Source: Ganoderma boninense (taxonomy: Eukaryota > Basidiomycota > Agaricomycetes > Polyporales > Polyporaceae). From it: a DNA stretch of 64,000 nucleotides. Under the pieces are notes generated by a model. It was given only the letters and a program-made list of their open reading frames with translations. It made no database searches and was not told where the DNA came from. How positions within the stretch are numbered: position 1 is the stretch's first letter; each line of letters opens with the position of its first letter. Of the stretch, positions 24,015 to 36,521 are shown piece after piece. A program made the position numbers and the translations under genes. The stretch lies in assembly GCA_002900995.3 (NCBI GenBank), contig CM035306.1, forward strand, positions 4,268,008 to 4,332,007. Reading direction: 5' to 3'.

Positions 24015-26111
24015 GCAAGCCGGCTCGTGTCAAGCGTCCGATGCCTCCGCCCGTGCACCCGAGCACCCGACCTCGGCCTTTCCGCGCTCGCCGCCCACGA
24101 CCGCGTTCACCCCGGCTCGTATGCACGCATATGGACGATTGGATAGGCAAGCTGCGGCACCCGACCCGGCGATCCTAGTGAGTCGTGTATAATTCAAGTT
24201 ACTGAATGACGCGCACCCGATCGCGACGCCACTCGCGATGGTGCGTGCAGGCACTGGCATGGAGAGAAAGCAAGCCTGACGCGTTCGCATAGGGACTGAC
24301 AGACAATGCTACTCAGTATGCACTCCGTGACAGCGTGGATGGGGCCTTCAGTTCGCCTCGCCCGCGGTGCCACTGACTACTCTGACGCGCACGCGCACGC
24401 TCGTGCTGCAGCAGTGGCACTCCCTACCGACGCGACAGTTGCAGTCCGCCCAGGCCCCATGCCCCATGCACGGCCAGCGAGCATCGGTTGTCCGCCCTAC
24501 GTTATTGTAGGTGGTGCCCCTGGATCCGCCCCGCGTACGTACGTATGTATAGGCATAGGCACAGCCAACGTTCATGTTGTGCGCGCCGCCGCTGTACCCC
24601 CATCGCCCTGATACCTCATACCAGCTCATACCTCGCTGGCTATAAACTGAACTGTAGGTCCGCGTTCCTCCTTAGCGTCTAGCGTGGCTTCTCGGTCTGT
24701 CTCACTAAGGGCTGAGGTGCTGGTCCAACACAGGCGTCCCCGATGCAGCATCTCCATCCCGCCATGCAAATTCAATCATGTTCATAATGGCGTGGCACGG
24801 TGGCCCTGAGCGTACGCGCCCCGGCGACGCTTCGAATTCATTCATTCATTCACTCACTCGACACGCGGGCGCTGCTTCGAATTCGAGAACGACGTAAAGA
24901 CAGAAGGGCAGAAGAAACGATGTGATTCGAAGCACGCCCCGCGCCTCTCGCCTCGCCACTCGCCACCCGCCACCCGCCATACCCCACATGCCGTACGTCA
25001 TGCGATCCGGGCGGGGCAAGTTGGAAGATTGCCCTGTCCGCGTCCGCATCAGTGCCAAGTTCCAACGCTCGCTTGCTGGCCTGCAGGTGCGACTTGCGAC
25101 ACCACGCTCGAGTCCTTGCGATCCTGACTTTGTGCGGATTCTGTCATGGGTTGGTTCGTTGGGTCTGCGTGTGGTCTAGGCCTACTTACCAGCCAGGGCC
25201 TTCCATGCCCCCGTCCTTCTCCCAGTGCCACGCTGGCGCGGGGAGTGCTAGTGGCGGTGCTTCTCTACTTCCCTTCCGCCTCCTCCTCCGAGTCCTTGCC
25301 CTTTCTTCCTGCCAGGCTAGCCGACGCCGACGCCGTGGTGTGCGCACAATGGACTGTGGAGCACGGGATCGCTTCAATAGGGCGATTGATTGCAGGCAGC
25401 AACTGATCAGTGCCACAGTGACGATGACAAGAGCAAGAAGAGGAAGAGAAGCATTCAATATCAATACTCCAATCGCCATATCGTATTCAAGGCTCACGCT
25501 GTGGTTCCGAACAGAACTTCGCGGTCGACGTTCGCGTCCACATCCACAACCATAGCATAACCGACTAACGTACTCGCGCGTCTTCCGGTGCGTTCCACGC
25601 CGCATGCCGTCCGTTATTAATTTAAATTATGCATTGTGTAATGACGGACCGAACCCTGTCAGGGTAAAAACGTCAAACACGGTATACCCCGTGGTAAGTA
25701 GTAGTAGTAAGTAGTTCGCTCATGCTGCTTCTCTCCGAATCGCGCGGGCCCGCCGCTCCCGCACGCCTGGCGCGATCGAGGTGGTGACAGTGCAGAGTTG
25801 GTACAGCGTCCCGCCGGGTGGTGCGCGTGATGTTGAAAATGCACGTCACGCCCACGCATGCTGCCGAGTGGCCTTGACGTCCGTCGATGAAGCACTGTGG
25901 CTTGGCGTCGACGTATCGCGGATATCCAGTAGGGCTGAGGCTGTCGGGTTCGAGTGGAATGGCAGGTGCGTCTTCGCCTCATGGCCGTCCCGCGCCTTCC
26001 GCGATGACGACCGTAGAACGGCAGATGGGCAGCACTAATCCTATTCCTAGTCCTGGTATGGCAACTGTCTACATGGGCGGTGTTCACGTTGTCGAATTCT
26101 CCAACAACTTG

Positions 26112-26135
26112 TAGTGTTGCCGTGGGGTGGAGTCG
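26112..26135 (+). repeat. hAT terminal inverted repeat, left
   Basis: This begins TAGTGTTGCCGTGGGGTGG and pairs with 30403-30426 with a single mismatch in about 22 positions. Confidence 0.88.
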
Positions 26136-26398
26136 GAGTCGCTCTGGGGTGTCGGCTAGCAACTCCGAAGCACTCCAGTCACCCTGGAGTGCGTCGGAGT
26201 CGATTATGTGAGCAGGCGCGCTGACCGTGTTCGGAAGGTCGGGACCTCCAGCAAGGGGTGGTCGCGCGAAAGGATGGTCGACGCGCGTGGGGCGCGCGAC
26301 AGGATCATGCGCGCAAGACAAGTGCGCGCGAAGGGCCCAGTAGTACGCAGCGTACCAAGTGTTTGAATTCATGTATACAAAATATATATCATGTTCTA

Positions 26399-29300
26399 TT
26401 ACCAAAATTCACCATCCAACTCGTCTGCGAGATCGTCCTCATGGGCCACATAAATGCTCCGGCTCGGATCGCTCTCCCGCCGCCGGGAGCGAAGAGAGTA
26501 CTTCACGACCTGTAACATCTCCATTGTGTGTCCACCAAGCTTCGAGCGCCTGAGAGTGTCCGTCTCCTTACTCGAAGAGAACACGCGCTCGGAGGTCACA
26601 GACGAAGCCTGGAAGGCAAGCGCGGTGACAGCGATCTCATAGAGAAGAGGGTAATCCCTCTTGTGGCGCTGTATATATAATATATCAGATGACGACCAAT
26701 CATATCAAGAGCAGCGAAGCTGTTACCTCCCAGTAATCAAGAATATCCATGTCCCGGTCGGTGAAGATTCCCTCACCTGCATACCTCGCAAGCTCATCTT
26801 CCACGGTGCGTATGTCTTCGGCAGCGATCCGTGCTTCCCTATCTGAGTTGGATTCTGACCCATGCCGGCGCAGAGTGTTGCCAGCAGTGGATTCGCCTGA
26901 GAAGATACTGAGTTCGAGGTCGAGATCGTCCAGAGAACCAGTGCCGCTGGCCGACGAAGCTTGAGACGATGAAGGCGTAACAGTAGTAGTCTGGGTGGTC
27001 TCGGGCTCGAGCCGCCCAGCTTTTCGATAACATAGCATCTATGATAGACAGAAAGTCGTGAGAACCGGCCCTTCTGCCCAAGACGTAGATAGCTGAGTGC
27101 AACTTACTGCTTCTGTGATCCATTCCCGAGCCGCTGTGTATTCATGCTCCTTCCAATTCTCCTCCAGCCAGCTGAACTTGATTGATGGATTCACGACTGA
27201 GGTTTCTGATCAGTAACATAAACCACTGATTATGTAGCTCAACGACTCACCCATTGCATATGCGTATGCGCGTGTTGTGCGAGTAAATGACAGGTATTTT
27301 TCGAGTGCTGAGATTGAAGCCTTGATGCCATGAGCGATGCGCGGACGCTCATTGCAAGCCTCGCGAAGCCTGTTGATAAGCCTCTCATATACGGGAAGGA
27401 CCATGGAAGCAGAGGTAGCGTGAGTACTCGAAAGTCGCGATTGGACAAAGTGTGGGATGCGGAGGAAGTATCGAATATCCTGCAGAACCTGCATCTGCCA
27501 GTCGGACAGGGTCAGGTCAAGCTTCTCTACGTGCAAAAGATGCTTGACAGCCTGGAAATATCACTGTTAGATCACAGCTAGTATAGGATGATAAAGTTGT
27601 AATATACCGGCCAAAGAGCGATCAGGCGGTCCATCATCAAGTACGTTGATGACCAACGGGTATCGACGTCCCGAAGAAGCTCCAAACACGGAAGTTGCAA
27701 TCCCTTTCCGTCCCAGCCACCCTCAAGCGCGTTCCCGTCTTTGATGATTTTTTGGAGTAAGAGGCGTCGATGAGTTGATGATCGGCAGGTGGTGACAATT
27801 TTACGCGCAATCTTCACTGGATCGTCCTTGAGGGCCTTCGCATAGTTGGCCGCGGATGCTTCCTGCAGGGCAGCGTTCTCTGCTGCAGCCGCTGCACGAT
27901 TGATAGGGTCGAGACGGAGAATACTAGGGTCATCTTCATCCAATAACCGCACGGTATTGGACTCGGATGGCACAGTAGCTAGATTTGCGTCGACGAGAAT
28001 GGGCGCCTCAGGCACTCCAACTCCAGAAGCAGATGGCGCTTCCGAATCCACCTCTGTGAGCGCCCTGAGGCCGTGCTTGACGGCGATATTGACGACATGA
28101 GGGAAACAACTGCCAAACTCCAGTATAAGGTCGCATCGAGAACGAGTCGAGTGATCTACTTACCGCAAATGGTTTCCATCTTGATCAAACTCGACGTCAG
28201 GCATCTTCTCTTTGAGGAGCTGCTCGAGCTCTCTCATCATGGTATCACAGTTGCTCGCATTATCAAGTGTAATGCATCCAACCTGAGGTGTTGAACCCTG
28301 GAATTTAGAACCGCTCAGATATGATTATCGCGCATACGCACCCGATGCAGAACGCCGAGCTCTTCAAGCACGCAAATAAACTGCTGCGCTAAACCTAGAC
28401 CAGTATGCCGTGAGAGTACATGCCGAAAAGCTCCCAGACGCGATCGCAGCTCCAGCTTCTGGTCGCCGCTCTCCGTTGTATAGTGGACAGTGATCGCGAA
28501 GAAGGAGCGAAGGGTCTGGCTTGACCACATATCACATGTGAATGAAATGCGTCCGAGCGCTTTCTATCTCAGCGAAGACTTGTTGTGAGACATGGGCTAG
28601 AATGGATGGAGAAAACTAGGATTGCGCACCTTGAGTTCTTCACGTAACTCTCTGATCTCGCGCTCGTATTCTTCGTTGAGGATGGTGTTTGCGAGGGTAC
28701 GGTGGAGGATGTCCTCGTCCGTGAGCACAGTTGGCGACGCACTCGCGTAGATCAGGAGTTCCCGAAATAAAGGGTTCTCTACGACGTTCAGAGCCTAGAA
28801 ATCAGTACGTATTAGACAAGGTGTACCCAGATTCAGCAAGGAAGATACCTGATCGTCGTGTGCAATCCACTGCACGATGCGTTGGTGGAAACCTGCTTGT
28901 GTGAATGGCTCGGGCGGTGCTGCATTCGGAGACTGTGAAGGCGCTGGAGCAACGCCGTTCTTGAAGGACAATTTCTCCCAGCCTTTGAGCTGGTTCTCGA
29001 CGACCTCTCTACGCCATTCTTCCTTATGGCAGGTACTATGGTGGTCGCGGATGGTGTCTGTCTGCCCGTTGGTGATCTTGTATATCTTAACGACGCCCTG
29101 TTTCCTGCACAAGACTTCAGAAGATGTTTCATAGTGAGAGACAACGTACAAGACTTACGCGCAGTAACGGCACGCCACATGGGTGCAATTACGAGGCCGA
29201 GCACGCATCCTCGGTTGAGAGATGAGCGCGTCGAGGTCATCCGGGCGACAAGCGGTCCCCTCCAAAACAGCGACACCATACCAGACATCACTGGCCTCGA

Positions 29301-29969
29301 CCTTCCCGCTCTTGCGAGGCTTCCGCACTAGTGACTGATAGGTAAGCTGTAGAGGCGCAGGGACAGGCGGCGTGGATGGCGGTGCAGCGGGAATGGGGGC
29401 TACGCCCCCGGTACGCGGCACTGTGGATACCGCCACATGCACGATGTCCGAAGTAGCTGGAGCTGGCGGCATTGGTGGATCCACACGAGCCTTCTTCCGA
29501 GACGAACCCTTCTTCCCGGCTTGTTGAGTTGTACCGCGCCCCCGCTTGCGGTTGGCATTGACAACCTCTCCCGTGGCCTCGGTCAAAACCCCAGGATGAG
29601 GCAGGACTTGGGGAGCTGCGAACTGCGAGCCCGGGTGTACTTGAGCTGGATATGGATTGGCCCTGCAGGGGAAACGATACTAAGTAAATTGCGTAGATCC
29701 GCTCGGAGGAAATAGACGTACCATTGCTCGGAGGGGCCGCCTGCAAACTGGGGGTGGCTAAATTGAGAGAACGCCGTCGACGGGGCGCTCCAATCTGCGA
29801 CAGAAAAGGAAGTGCTACTCCCCTGCACAAACTGGGGGAAGGAATATGACTGATCGAAGGGAGTCGTTGGGAAGGAGTCGCAAACGCAGGCGATCGGATC
29901 GCTGCCGCAGGTGAAGCAGATGTTCTCGGTGTTGTGCATCATACCGAGGTTTGAGGTTTGAACATCCAT
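26399..29969 (-). CDS. hAT transposase, 1003 residues, apparently intact
   Basis: This is a cut-and-paste DNA transposase. The model has eleven exons on the minus strand: 29969-29722, 29662-29159, 29104-28849, 28794-28630, 28563-28342, 28297-28164, 28109-27608, 27551-27251, 27205-27108, 27038-26727 and 26668-26399. They join without a stop (3012 nt). A Pro/Ser-rich N terminus and a basic stretch (NRKRGRG, GSSRKKAR) precede a BED-like zinc finger (CRYC followed by HHSTCH, about residues 245-285). The catalytic domain shows ISFTCDMWSS, GCITLDNASNC, RCFPHVVNIAVKHGL and DVDTRWSSTYLMMDRL, all familiar hAT blocks carrying the first and second acidic residues. The C terminus has the dimerisation motif SSVTSERVFSSSKETDTLRR. 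All ten introns are canonical GT-AG. The first 150 residues are the least certain. Confidence 0.92.
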
Positions 29970-30402
29970 CGGCAGAAACTCGAGTTATTATACACATATT
30001 GTTGGACAAAGGATATCTATTCTGACTAGCTTCCGGTATTCAGACAATGCAAAGACAAGTCTACGCAGGCGCTGTAGTAAGCAAAGATACTGATAAGAAA
30101 CATACCGTGTACAAGGCTTGAAGTCGGAGGACTGTGCTCCAACCCTACATAACTGTGGATTGGCGTTAATAAAGAGCCGCTCGCAGGTGCTGAATCGAGA
30201 GAGCGTGTTGGGAAGACCGCGCGCGAAGGTGTGCGCGTGAACGCAAGTGGGAAGAAGAGGGCGCGCGACTCCAACGCGACTCGTCGCGCCCCCAGGCCAC
30301 GAGCGCTGGTCGGAGATCTTATCGGCCCCATCTGTCACTCCAGCCGGTACTTGGTTCCTTTGTCCTGGAGTGCGACGGAGTCGCCCCGTGGTCTACTCCG
30401 GA

Positions 30403-30426
30403 GGACTCCACTCCACGGCAACACTA
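30403..30426 (-). repeat. hAT terminal inverted repeat, right
   Basis: This is the reverse complement of the left terminus and ends in CGGCAACACTA. It is immediately followed by CCAACAAG, the right copy of the target duplication. Confidence 0.88.
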
Positions 30427-32440
30427 CCAACAAGTCTTGGGTGGTGCACGACCGTCACTGTTCGCGTCGGACGCCGTATGCGGCAGGGCGGCAGGCTTGG
30501 CTTTGCCACAACTTGAACTCCTAGGGCGAATCATCTTCTTGGCGTACGTAGAACAACGGCAATATCTGCAAGACCGACATTTCAGATCTCACGCCTCGCA
30601 GGTCGGGCGCGCTGGCTCACCAACGTCAAGACGGATCCGCGTTCTGCGGGACAGCGCGCGCGAGCCGTCAGCAAGCCCTGTAGGTATAGGTATGCGCATA
30701 CACTCGCACCTTGCATCACATAGCTTCCGACTAATGCTGATCTCCGCGCATATATCAGACACAGGCCAAGCAAGAGGTACAGTAGACGTCCCAGGCGCGT
30801 TGAATCAAGCCCGGCATCGCGTCAGCACCCCTTGCAGCCCGGAGCGCGTCCTCCCCACTGGCACCCGGCCGTCCACCGCCCGATTCCCCATCCCCCCAGG
30901 CTCCTCCAAATCATACGTTCGTATTCGACAGCTTGGAGCCTGAAGCTCAAACACCCCACGCGCGCCTGGCCCACCTCAGGATCGCGGGCGAAACGGCTCG
31001 CGTACATATGGAAACGGTGCGCCCATTTCGACGTCATGATGCGCGACGCGCTCCCGGCGCCTCGTCCGGGGTGCGCCTCTCCCCGAGCCACCCCTGCGCT
31101 TCCCTGCTTCTGTCTTCTGTCAGTGTCTGCTGTGCTGTTGCGCAGGGTCCACGCTCCACGCTCCACGCCCCACGCTCGTCGCTGCCTGGCTTGCGCGCGC
31201 GCCGTCTCGCTGTTCTCCGAGTCCTCAGACTGTTGTCAGTGCCCTTCCCACGACGCGCCGACGACGCACGACACGCACTGTACTGTATCACGGATGCGGA
31301 CGACAAATCCGAATCCCACCCTGAGGCCTGAATCCTGGATCCGAATCGCGATGGACGGCGTTGAAGGATCAAGATCGACGTGCCGACAGCGACTTCAGAC
31401 GTCGACCAGCATCAACACTGCGCACGTTGGGTTCCCTGGAGTTCGTTCGCGTTCGCGTTCGTCTTCGTCGGCTGGGTCCCGAGGCTGGTAGCCCTGCCAG
31501 TGAGCGTGGAGCTCGACGCGTCCGGATACAGTACGCGCGCATATATGCCTCCCAATGTACGTTCTGTATGACGAGCAAAGCTGGATCGTCGACAAGTATG
31601 GTTTTGTGGCCAAGGCAACGTGATAGGTCGTAACCCACCGCAACTCGACGTGACGACGTTACTTACCCAACGCGCCCAACTCCCACTCCAGCGTGGAGGG
31701 CCCCCGGCGGTGTCGACGGTCGACACCGAAAGCGAAATCGGAACCACGACATGGAAGCATGGACGTCGACTCGGAGCGTCGATGCCGTCCGACTGCCACA
31801 TGCTCGACCTGCGGCCAACGTAAGGGCCCGGGGTGAACACGAACGCGGATGCGGCGCGTTCGGATCGGACTCGAGGCACAGACACGGACACGGGGATATC
31901 GATGTGCGCACAATTCTTGCCTTTGCTGTCGTGGCGCGGCGAGTGTAGCAACCACAGCGGCGGACGAAGCGTTCGAAACTCCAACGCAATGCCGGCACGG
32001 TGACCGGTCACGGTCGGACTTGGGGCGTGGTGGCTACCGTGCGTACGTGCCAACTTACCCCGCCGGCAGCGACGCGGGGGGACGCCTTGTCCATGGAACT
32101 CGGCCAGGCTTGGAAGGCGAACGTCGCGGCGCATACACCCCGTACTAGTGAATCACGCGCAAGGACTCCGAGGCGCGATCCCACTGCTCAGGCTCAACGC
32201 AAAGCGCCGCGTCGCGTCGTGCGGGAGATTTGATTTGTCTCGCTGGATCTGGATCTGGATATCCCGACGCGAATGTGTGTCAACTCGCACCGCAAATGCC
32301 TACGGGAGGTACGAGGACGCGTACGACGGCCGAGGCGCCCGGCGCTCGCTACGCGGATTGGTTACAGGTGTCAGGCTCAAGAAATGGAGTCCGGTGATGT
32401 CGGTCCAACCTCCCCTCCCTTCCCCTCGGCCTGCGGCGAC

Positions 32441-33950
32441 GACCCACCGGGGATCCGCAACAGCGGTGACGCGTCGCCCGTCGCGCATCGCGTAGTGTAG
32501 GGACAGTAAGCTATCGCTTATCCAGACGCGGTATCCCCGACCCAGTCACAGAAACAGATGAGGAATATACCGCCACTGGCATCACCTACGGCAAGTAAGC
32601 GATTTTCACCTCGCACATCGCTACTGAACTCCGGGTCGGGAATTTGACTTGCGTCCGGATCCAGCTGCCAGTGCCAGTGCAGATTCGGACACTGGGGAAA
32701 CGAATTTAAAATGCTGTTTGCCCGCTTGGTGACGAATCAACGTCTTTATCCGGGATCCCGACCGGGTATGTAGCATGTACGGAGGTGCAAGCACGAGTAC
32801 TAGTGGAAGAGGCAGTTGACTCACCCGATTTCGGTGTCGTCGCGAGTTCTGTCGAGCCCGACCTGCAACTTGAAGTTGAAGGAAGTACTATTTCAGTCGT
32901 CTTCGGGTTGCGGCCGCTGCTGCGCTCCTCAGCGCCAAGTAGAGACCGTGTGGGGATCCCGAACGGATCGCCTCAGGGTAGCTGACACGTACCCACTTGC
33001 ACGACGACAGCAGATCGCCGTCGCCATCATGGTTCTAGTGAGCAGTCGATCTATCAGGGTAAGTGCGCGCAGCTCGAGTCATCCAGCTAGCAGAAATGGG
33101 GGATGGTTAAGCTTACTTATGTCGTGACAAAGCAAGCCGCGTCAGCAGAAATCGCGTCGCATGAGCGACACGAGACGACTCCGGCTGGGGATCTTGTAAG
33201 TACGTCCACTCGCGCAATCCTCTGCTGGTTGGGGCGCAGCCCGCGCGTCCGTCGGGACCCGTGGCTAGTGTCGTCGTTGACCTCAGCGGATTCAGATGAC
33301 CAATCCAGACCGTAGGCAAGAGATTGGGAGAAGACGTGGGTCCTTCAGCCGAGACGTGCAGATCAGTCAGAGCACTGGCACATAGACATAACTGCACTGA
33401 CCAAGCACGTATGGCTCCGTGGCCGAATGGCACCGAAGTGAGTGCTAGTCCATACCCATACAGATCTTCTGATTCCTGTTAGGTCTAAACGTGGAGCTAC
33501 CAGGTCGTTGGAAGAAGTTCTGAGCAAGACAGAAGGCCTGGGATCCACTGCTGTGCCAAATATTCAGAACGGATTGGAAGTGGCAAGCCAAGCGTCGCCT
33601 CGAGGCGATCCTTCCGAGGTCCCAGACGCGAACAGTCACGCGTTACTGGACGCGACAATCCGGCGCTTCCAAAGACCTCGTTTTGGGCGAGGACGAGTCT
33701 CTGAACGGCTCGGAGCGAAAAGTTATTGTTTGAACCGTTTCGGAGCGCCCGCACCCTTCGCGGGAGTAGTGAGGCAGCAAGCCTGTGGTGTAGCGCAGGT
33801 GAGCTCACGCACGCATTTACCAGCGGACTCATCGAGCCGGAGCCCCGAACCGGACGGTACGAAGGCGAATGGGTACAAGACCACTGTCAGGTCCGACGTG
33901 TATGTAGCGCTTTTCCAGGGATTTTGTCCTGAATAAACAGACCCTGGCCC
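32441..33950. other. Gene-free stretch with decayed similarity to 41085-41430
   Basis: No gene is supported. Within it, CAGTCACGCGTTACTGGACG (33632-33651) and the tract at 33720-33880 resemble 41090-41120 and 41215-41400. Both regions lie downstream of MYND-family copies, so they are decayed pieces of the same duplicated block. Confidence 0.45.
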
Positions 33951-34291
33951 GGGGAGGCATCGATTTAGTTCGAACAACCGACTCGGACCGTCCTCTTCAA
34001 TGGTAATGTGCCGCACCGTCAGCTATTTCTTGCTTCTGAGCCCGATGACGATGAACCCTGCAGGGAGGAGTGCGTCGAAGTAATATATGCAGACGCACAT
34101 CCAAGCATCGCATGGAAGCTGGAGAAGAATCAACAGGCCTTGATAAACGCTCCGGAGACAAGCACGACACGAACGCTCGCAAACGATGGTATGTGGTATG
34201 ATATCATCCCCTGTCTACAGGGCAGTATGTATCTGAATCCAGCCACTCGGACCGCTGGCAGGTGGCGGATCGCAAGCGGCAGGTGGCAGCT
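33950..34291. repeat. Duplicated 3' flank of MYND genes
   Basis: About 300 bases match 42045-42349, with anchors GAGAAGAATCAACAGG (34122 versus 42189) and GATGGTATGTGGTATGATAT (34184 versus 42249). Both copies sit directly downstream of a MYND 3' end, so flank and gene were duplicated together. Confidence 0.75.
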
Positions 34292-35100
34292 TCACTTCTT
34301 CTTGCCCCCACAGTCCGCCTTGTGCTCCGCCCAGTGCAGCTTCTGGCACCCCGCGTCGCAGTCTCTGGATAGAAGGGTCCACGCGCCACGGCGCCGCGTG
34401 CGATCAAACCGTGAGCGGCCGCACACACACTGACAGAAGATGCATATACGCAGGACACACAGACGCACCTCGTCTTGGCGCACCCGCCACACTTCCTCAG
34501 CACCGCGCTCGGGTTCCCGCACCACGAGCACCGATACAGCTCGTACCCGCGCGTCCCCCTGTCCGTATTCGACGGAGCATGCGGGCGCCGGGGCCGGTGG
34601 ACGTGGTCGTGGACGTGGTCGTGATCGTGGTCATGGTCGTGATCCAGGTCGATGTTCTCGAGCCACGCCGCGAGCTCGTCCTCCGCCTGTGCCGCCGAGG
34701 GCCGCGCCTCGCTCTCCTCCACAAACCGGTCCTGCTCGTCGAAGCGCCGCACGAGGCCGCCCCACTCCGTCGCCCCAGGCGCGTACAACTCGAGGATCAG
34801 CTCCCGCGTCAGGTTCATCTGCGTCTTCCGGATGGGATAGCCCATCCAGTTCATGAAGTCGGCAGCGGTCTTGATCTTCCTGCGCGCGGGATAGATCTGG
34901 CAGCACCACCACCGGGGAAAGGGGTCCCAAGGTAAGCGCAACGCCCCTCCCCGAGCCCAGCTGATCCGCTATGTACTCACATCGAGCTCCCGCAGGTCCG
35001 CGCTCTGCACCACGACCTTCAGGAGCACGTACCACCCGAGCATGCTGAGCATGTGCCGCGTGTCTGGCGGCGCCTCCGCGATCATGGTCCATGTATGTAT
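34292..35100 (-). pseudogene. MYND-family gene truncated to its C-terminal third
   Basis: This is the 3' part of a MYND gene with the same intron positions as the intact copy at 42350. The preserved sequence runs from APPDTRHMLSMLGWYVLL through ELD, an intron of about 130 bp, the KTAADFMNWMGYPIRKT linker and the Asp-His repeat. It ends with the zinc finger CSWCGN..CGGCAKTR and, after the last intron, DCDAGCQKLHW plus the AEHKADC end. The zinc-binding Cys/His residues are all kept; one Tyr before the sixth ligand is Asp. The N-terminal two thirds is missing: similarity stops at about 35100 and is replaced by the promoter of a kinase-family fragment on the other strand. The remaining frame is open, so a short product cannot be excluded. 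Confidence 0.8.
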
Positions 35101-35110
35101 GCTGGAGGGA

Positions 35111-35440
35111 GACGGGAGGATGTAAAGGACGCGGACTCGGACAAGAAGATGGGCGCCTGTTTCCGGCGGTTGTGGCAATGAAGATCTCACGGTCTTCCAA
35201 CTTCCAGCTACGTCGTCTCTTGGATCCATCTCGCAGGTTTCCCGAACCATCACCTCGATCGTGACGATACAGCCATAAACCCATAGTTGTGGTCGATTCG
35301 GCAGGAACCAAGGCGCAAGATTCACCTGCTAAACCGTCCGCGTCGCTTGAGCCGTCTCAGATGAAGCAAGTGAGTTATTTCAGCGCCCGGCCATGCGCTC
35401 ATTACTATGGCTGCTGGTTCAACGTGCGAGACTGACGGCT
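35111..35440 (+). pseudogene. Orphan promoter and first exon of the kinase-like family
   Basis: The stretch carries the core-promoter module (GGATGTAAAGG, then GGGCGCCTG at 35151-35159). After about 170 bases comes a decayed first exon ending ..PSASLEPSQMKQ followed by GTGAGT. It parallels the first exon and donor of the kinase-like gene at 49774 (PSASLEPSQIRKQ). No kinase exons follow: duplicated segment 2 begins at about 35440. No start codon in the expected place is clear. Confidence 0.6.
35151..35159 (+). promoter_or_regulatory. Shared core-promoter module
   Basis: GGGCGCCTG lies about 30 bases downstream of GGATGTAAAGG. The same pair precedes other gene copies in this window at 38345, 45957, 49633 and 54038. 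The spacing suggests a TATA-like box and a transcription start region. Confidence 0.5.
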
Positions 35441-36124
35441 ATCTCGTCCAAGCTAGTCTCTATGGTCAAGATGAAAGAAGATCAATCTGGCGCGGCGACA
35501 CACGTTTGGCTTATCTCGGTTCGTCCCCTGAAATGATATCTTCTAGACCTGGCAATTGACTCTCGAACTCAATGCAGAGTCTCTAGACTCAGTCACGTTA
35601 CGGATAGAGGTAGCCTTTCCGTGGTCTCGTCCTCCATCATTCGTCCTTACCAAGACGCCGCCAGAGAAGTCGTCAACAACATGAACAGGGATTCTCGTCC
35701 GCTTTCTCCCAGCTTCTCGGACTAGGCACGCCTCCCCGTTCCGGATGCAGTACCAACCATCGTGGTATCTCCCGACTCCCGTCTCGTCTCCATGTCCTCC
35801 AGAGAAGCCGAACACGGATATTGACGATTATCCCCGACGAAAATCGCGCGTGTCAAGAATGCGCATCGGTCGGATACGCATTGGTCACAATCGCGGTGAG
35901 TCATCATGCATCAGCCTAGGCTACGTTGTGTTCGTGTTCGGAGACTCGGATACGACGGCGCGGCAGCATGCGCCGACTGGCCTTCGCTCTTGAGTCTTGT
36001 GCAATCGTCACGCCTGGCGGCACGGGCTAAGTACTTCCGCGTGTCGAAGCTGCTGCTGCTGCGCCTCACGAGAAGCCGCGTGCTCGACCAGGGCTCCTCG
36101 ATCGACCTCGTCTCGCTCGCTTGC

Positions 36125-36521
36125 TCAGCTGCCGCTGCACCAGACGCCGACATGCTTCAAGGGCGTCGAGCCGGAGGCAGGCGTGGGGAAGGCGGGGCCG
36201 GGGGCGCACGACCCGCTGTGCGGAGGGGTTGCCGAAGGAGACGAAGACGTTCTGGTGGGAGTCGTCCTGGATGGAGTTAATGTCGTTCTGGGACAGGCAG
36301 ATGGACGTATTGTTCCGGAAAGACACTGGGCGAGTGCTTCCGCATACACGTCGCGCATATACCTGCACCCTTCGGTGCTTGTGCATACATGCAACGTAGC
36401 TGGCATAAAGATTCGTGCTGCTCGCGGACCTGCACGGTATTGAGGATGTGCCCGTCGTGGGGGCTGTCTTGCGTATCTGCAGACCTGGCTTTGGGGGAGG
36501 GTACGGCAGTGCAGTTTTCAT
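36125..36521 (-). pseudogene. Broken small gene, right twin
   Basis: The start is MKTALPYPPPKPGLQIRKTA and the C-terminal block SGSCAPGPAFPTPASGST ends with VGVWCSGS and a stop. A middle block (CLSQNDINSIQDDSHQNVFV) is open here but lies in a different frame from the tail, owing to a deletion of about 10 nt relative to the left twin at 7577. The left twin keeps that join but has a nonsense codon. Each twin therefore preserves what the other has lost. The function is not recognised. Confidence 0.5.

Larger units (their letters stand above)
26112..30426 (-). mobile_element. Complete hAT-superfamily DNA transposon
   Basis: Terminal inverted repeats are TAGTGTTGCCGTGG at the left end (26112-26125) and the reverse complement of the same 14 bases at the right end (30413-30426). 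They continue with one mismatch into GTGGAGTC. Subterminal GGAGTCG/CTCCAG words are repeated at both ends. Flanks carry CCAACAAC (26101-26108, followed by three extra bases TTG) and CCAACAAG (30427-30434), consistent with the 8-bp target duplication of hAT elements with one change. The element encodes an apparently intact transposase (26399-29969, minus). The uninterrupted target is preserved in the left arm near 2225-2240. These features suggest recent, possibly still active, transposition. Confidence 0.92.
24015..32440 (-). repeat. Right arm of long inverted duplication, segment 1 (interrupted)
   Basis: This is the reverse-complement counterpart of 1-4275. 24015-26111 matches 2240-4275 and 30427-32440 matches about 20-2240. 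The two halves are separated by the 4315-bp hAT transposon at 26112-30426, so the transposon landed after the duplication or in only one copy. Beyond 32440 the match would continue left of the window start. No protein-coding gene is supported in the duplicated DNA itself. Confidence 0.85.

Noticed and set aside
26758..27038. Serine/threonine-rich exon of the hAT gene as a separate protein
   Set aside because: It joins in phase to flanking exons and ends just before the dimerisation block, as expected for hAT transposases.
34292..34531. Truncated MYND copy as an independent small zinc-finger gene
   Set aside because: There is no promoter or start codon in a convincing position, and the breakpoint at about 35100 abuts unrelated promoter DNA. 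Treated as pseudogene.
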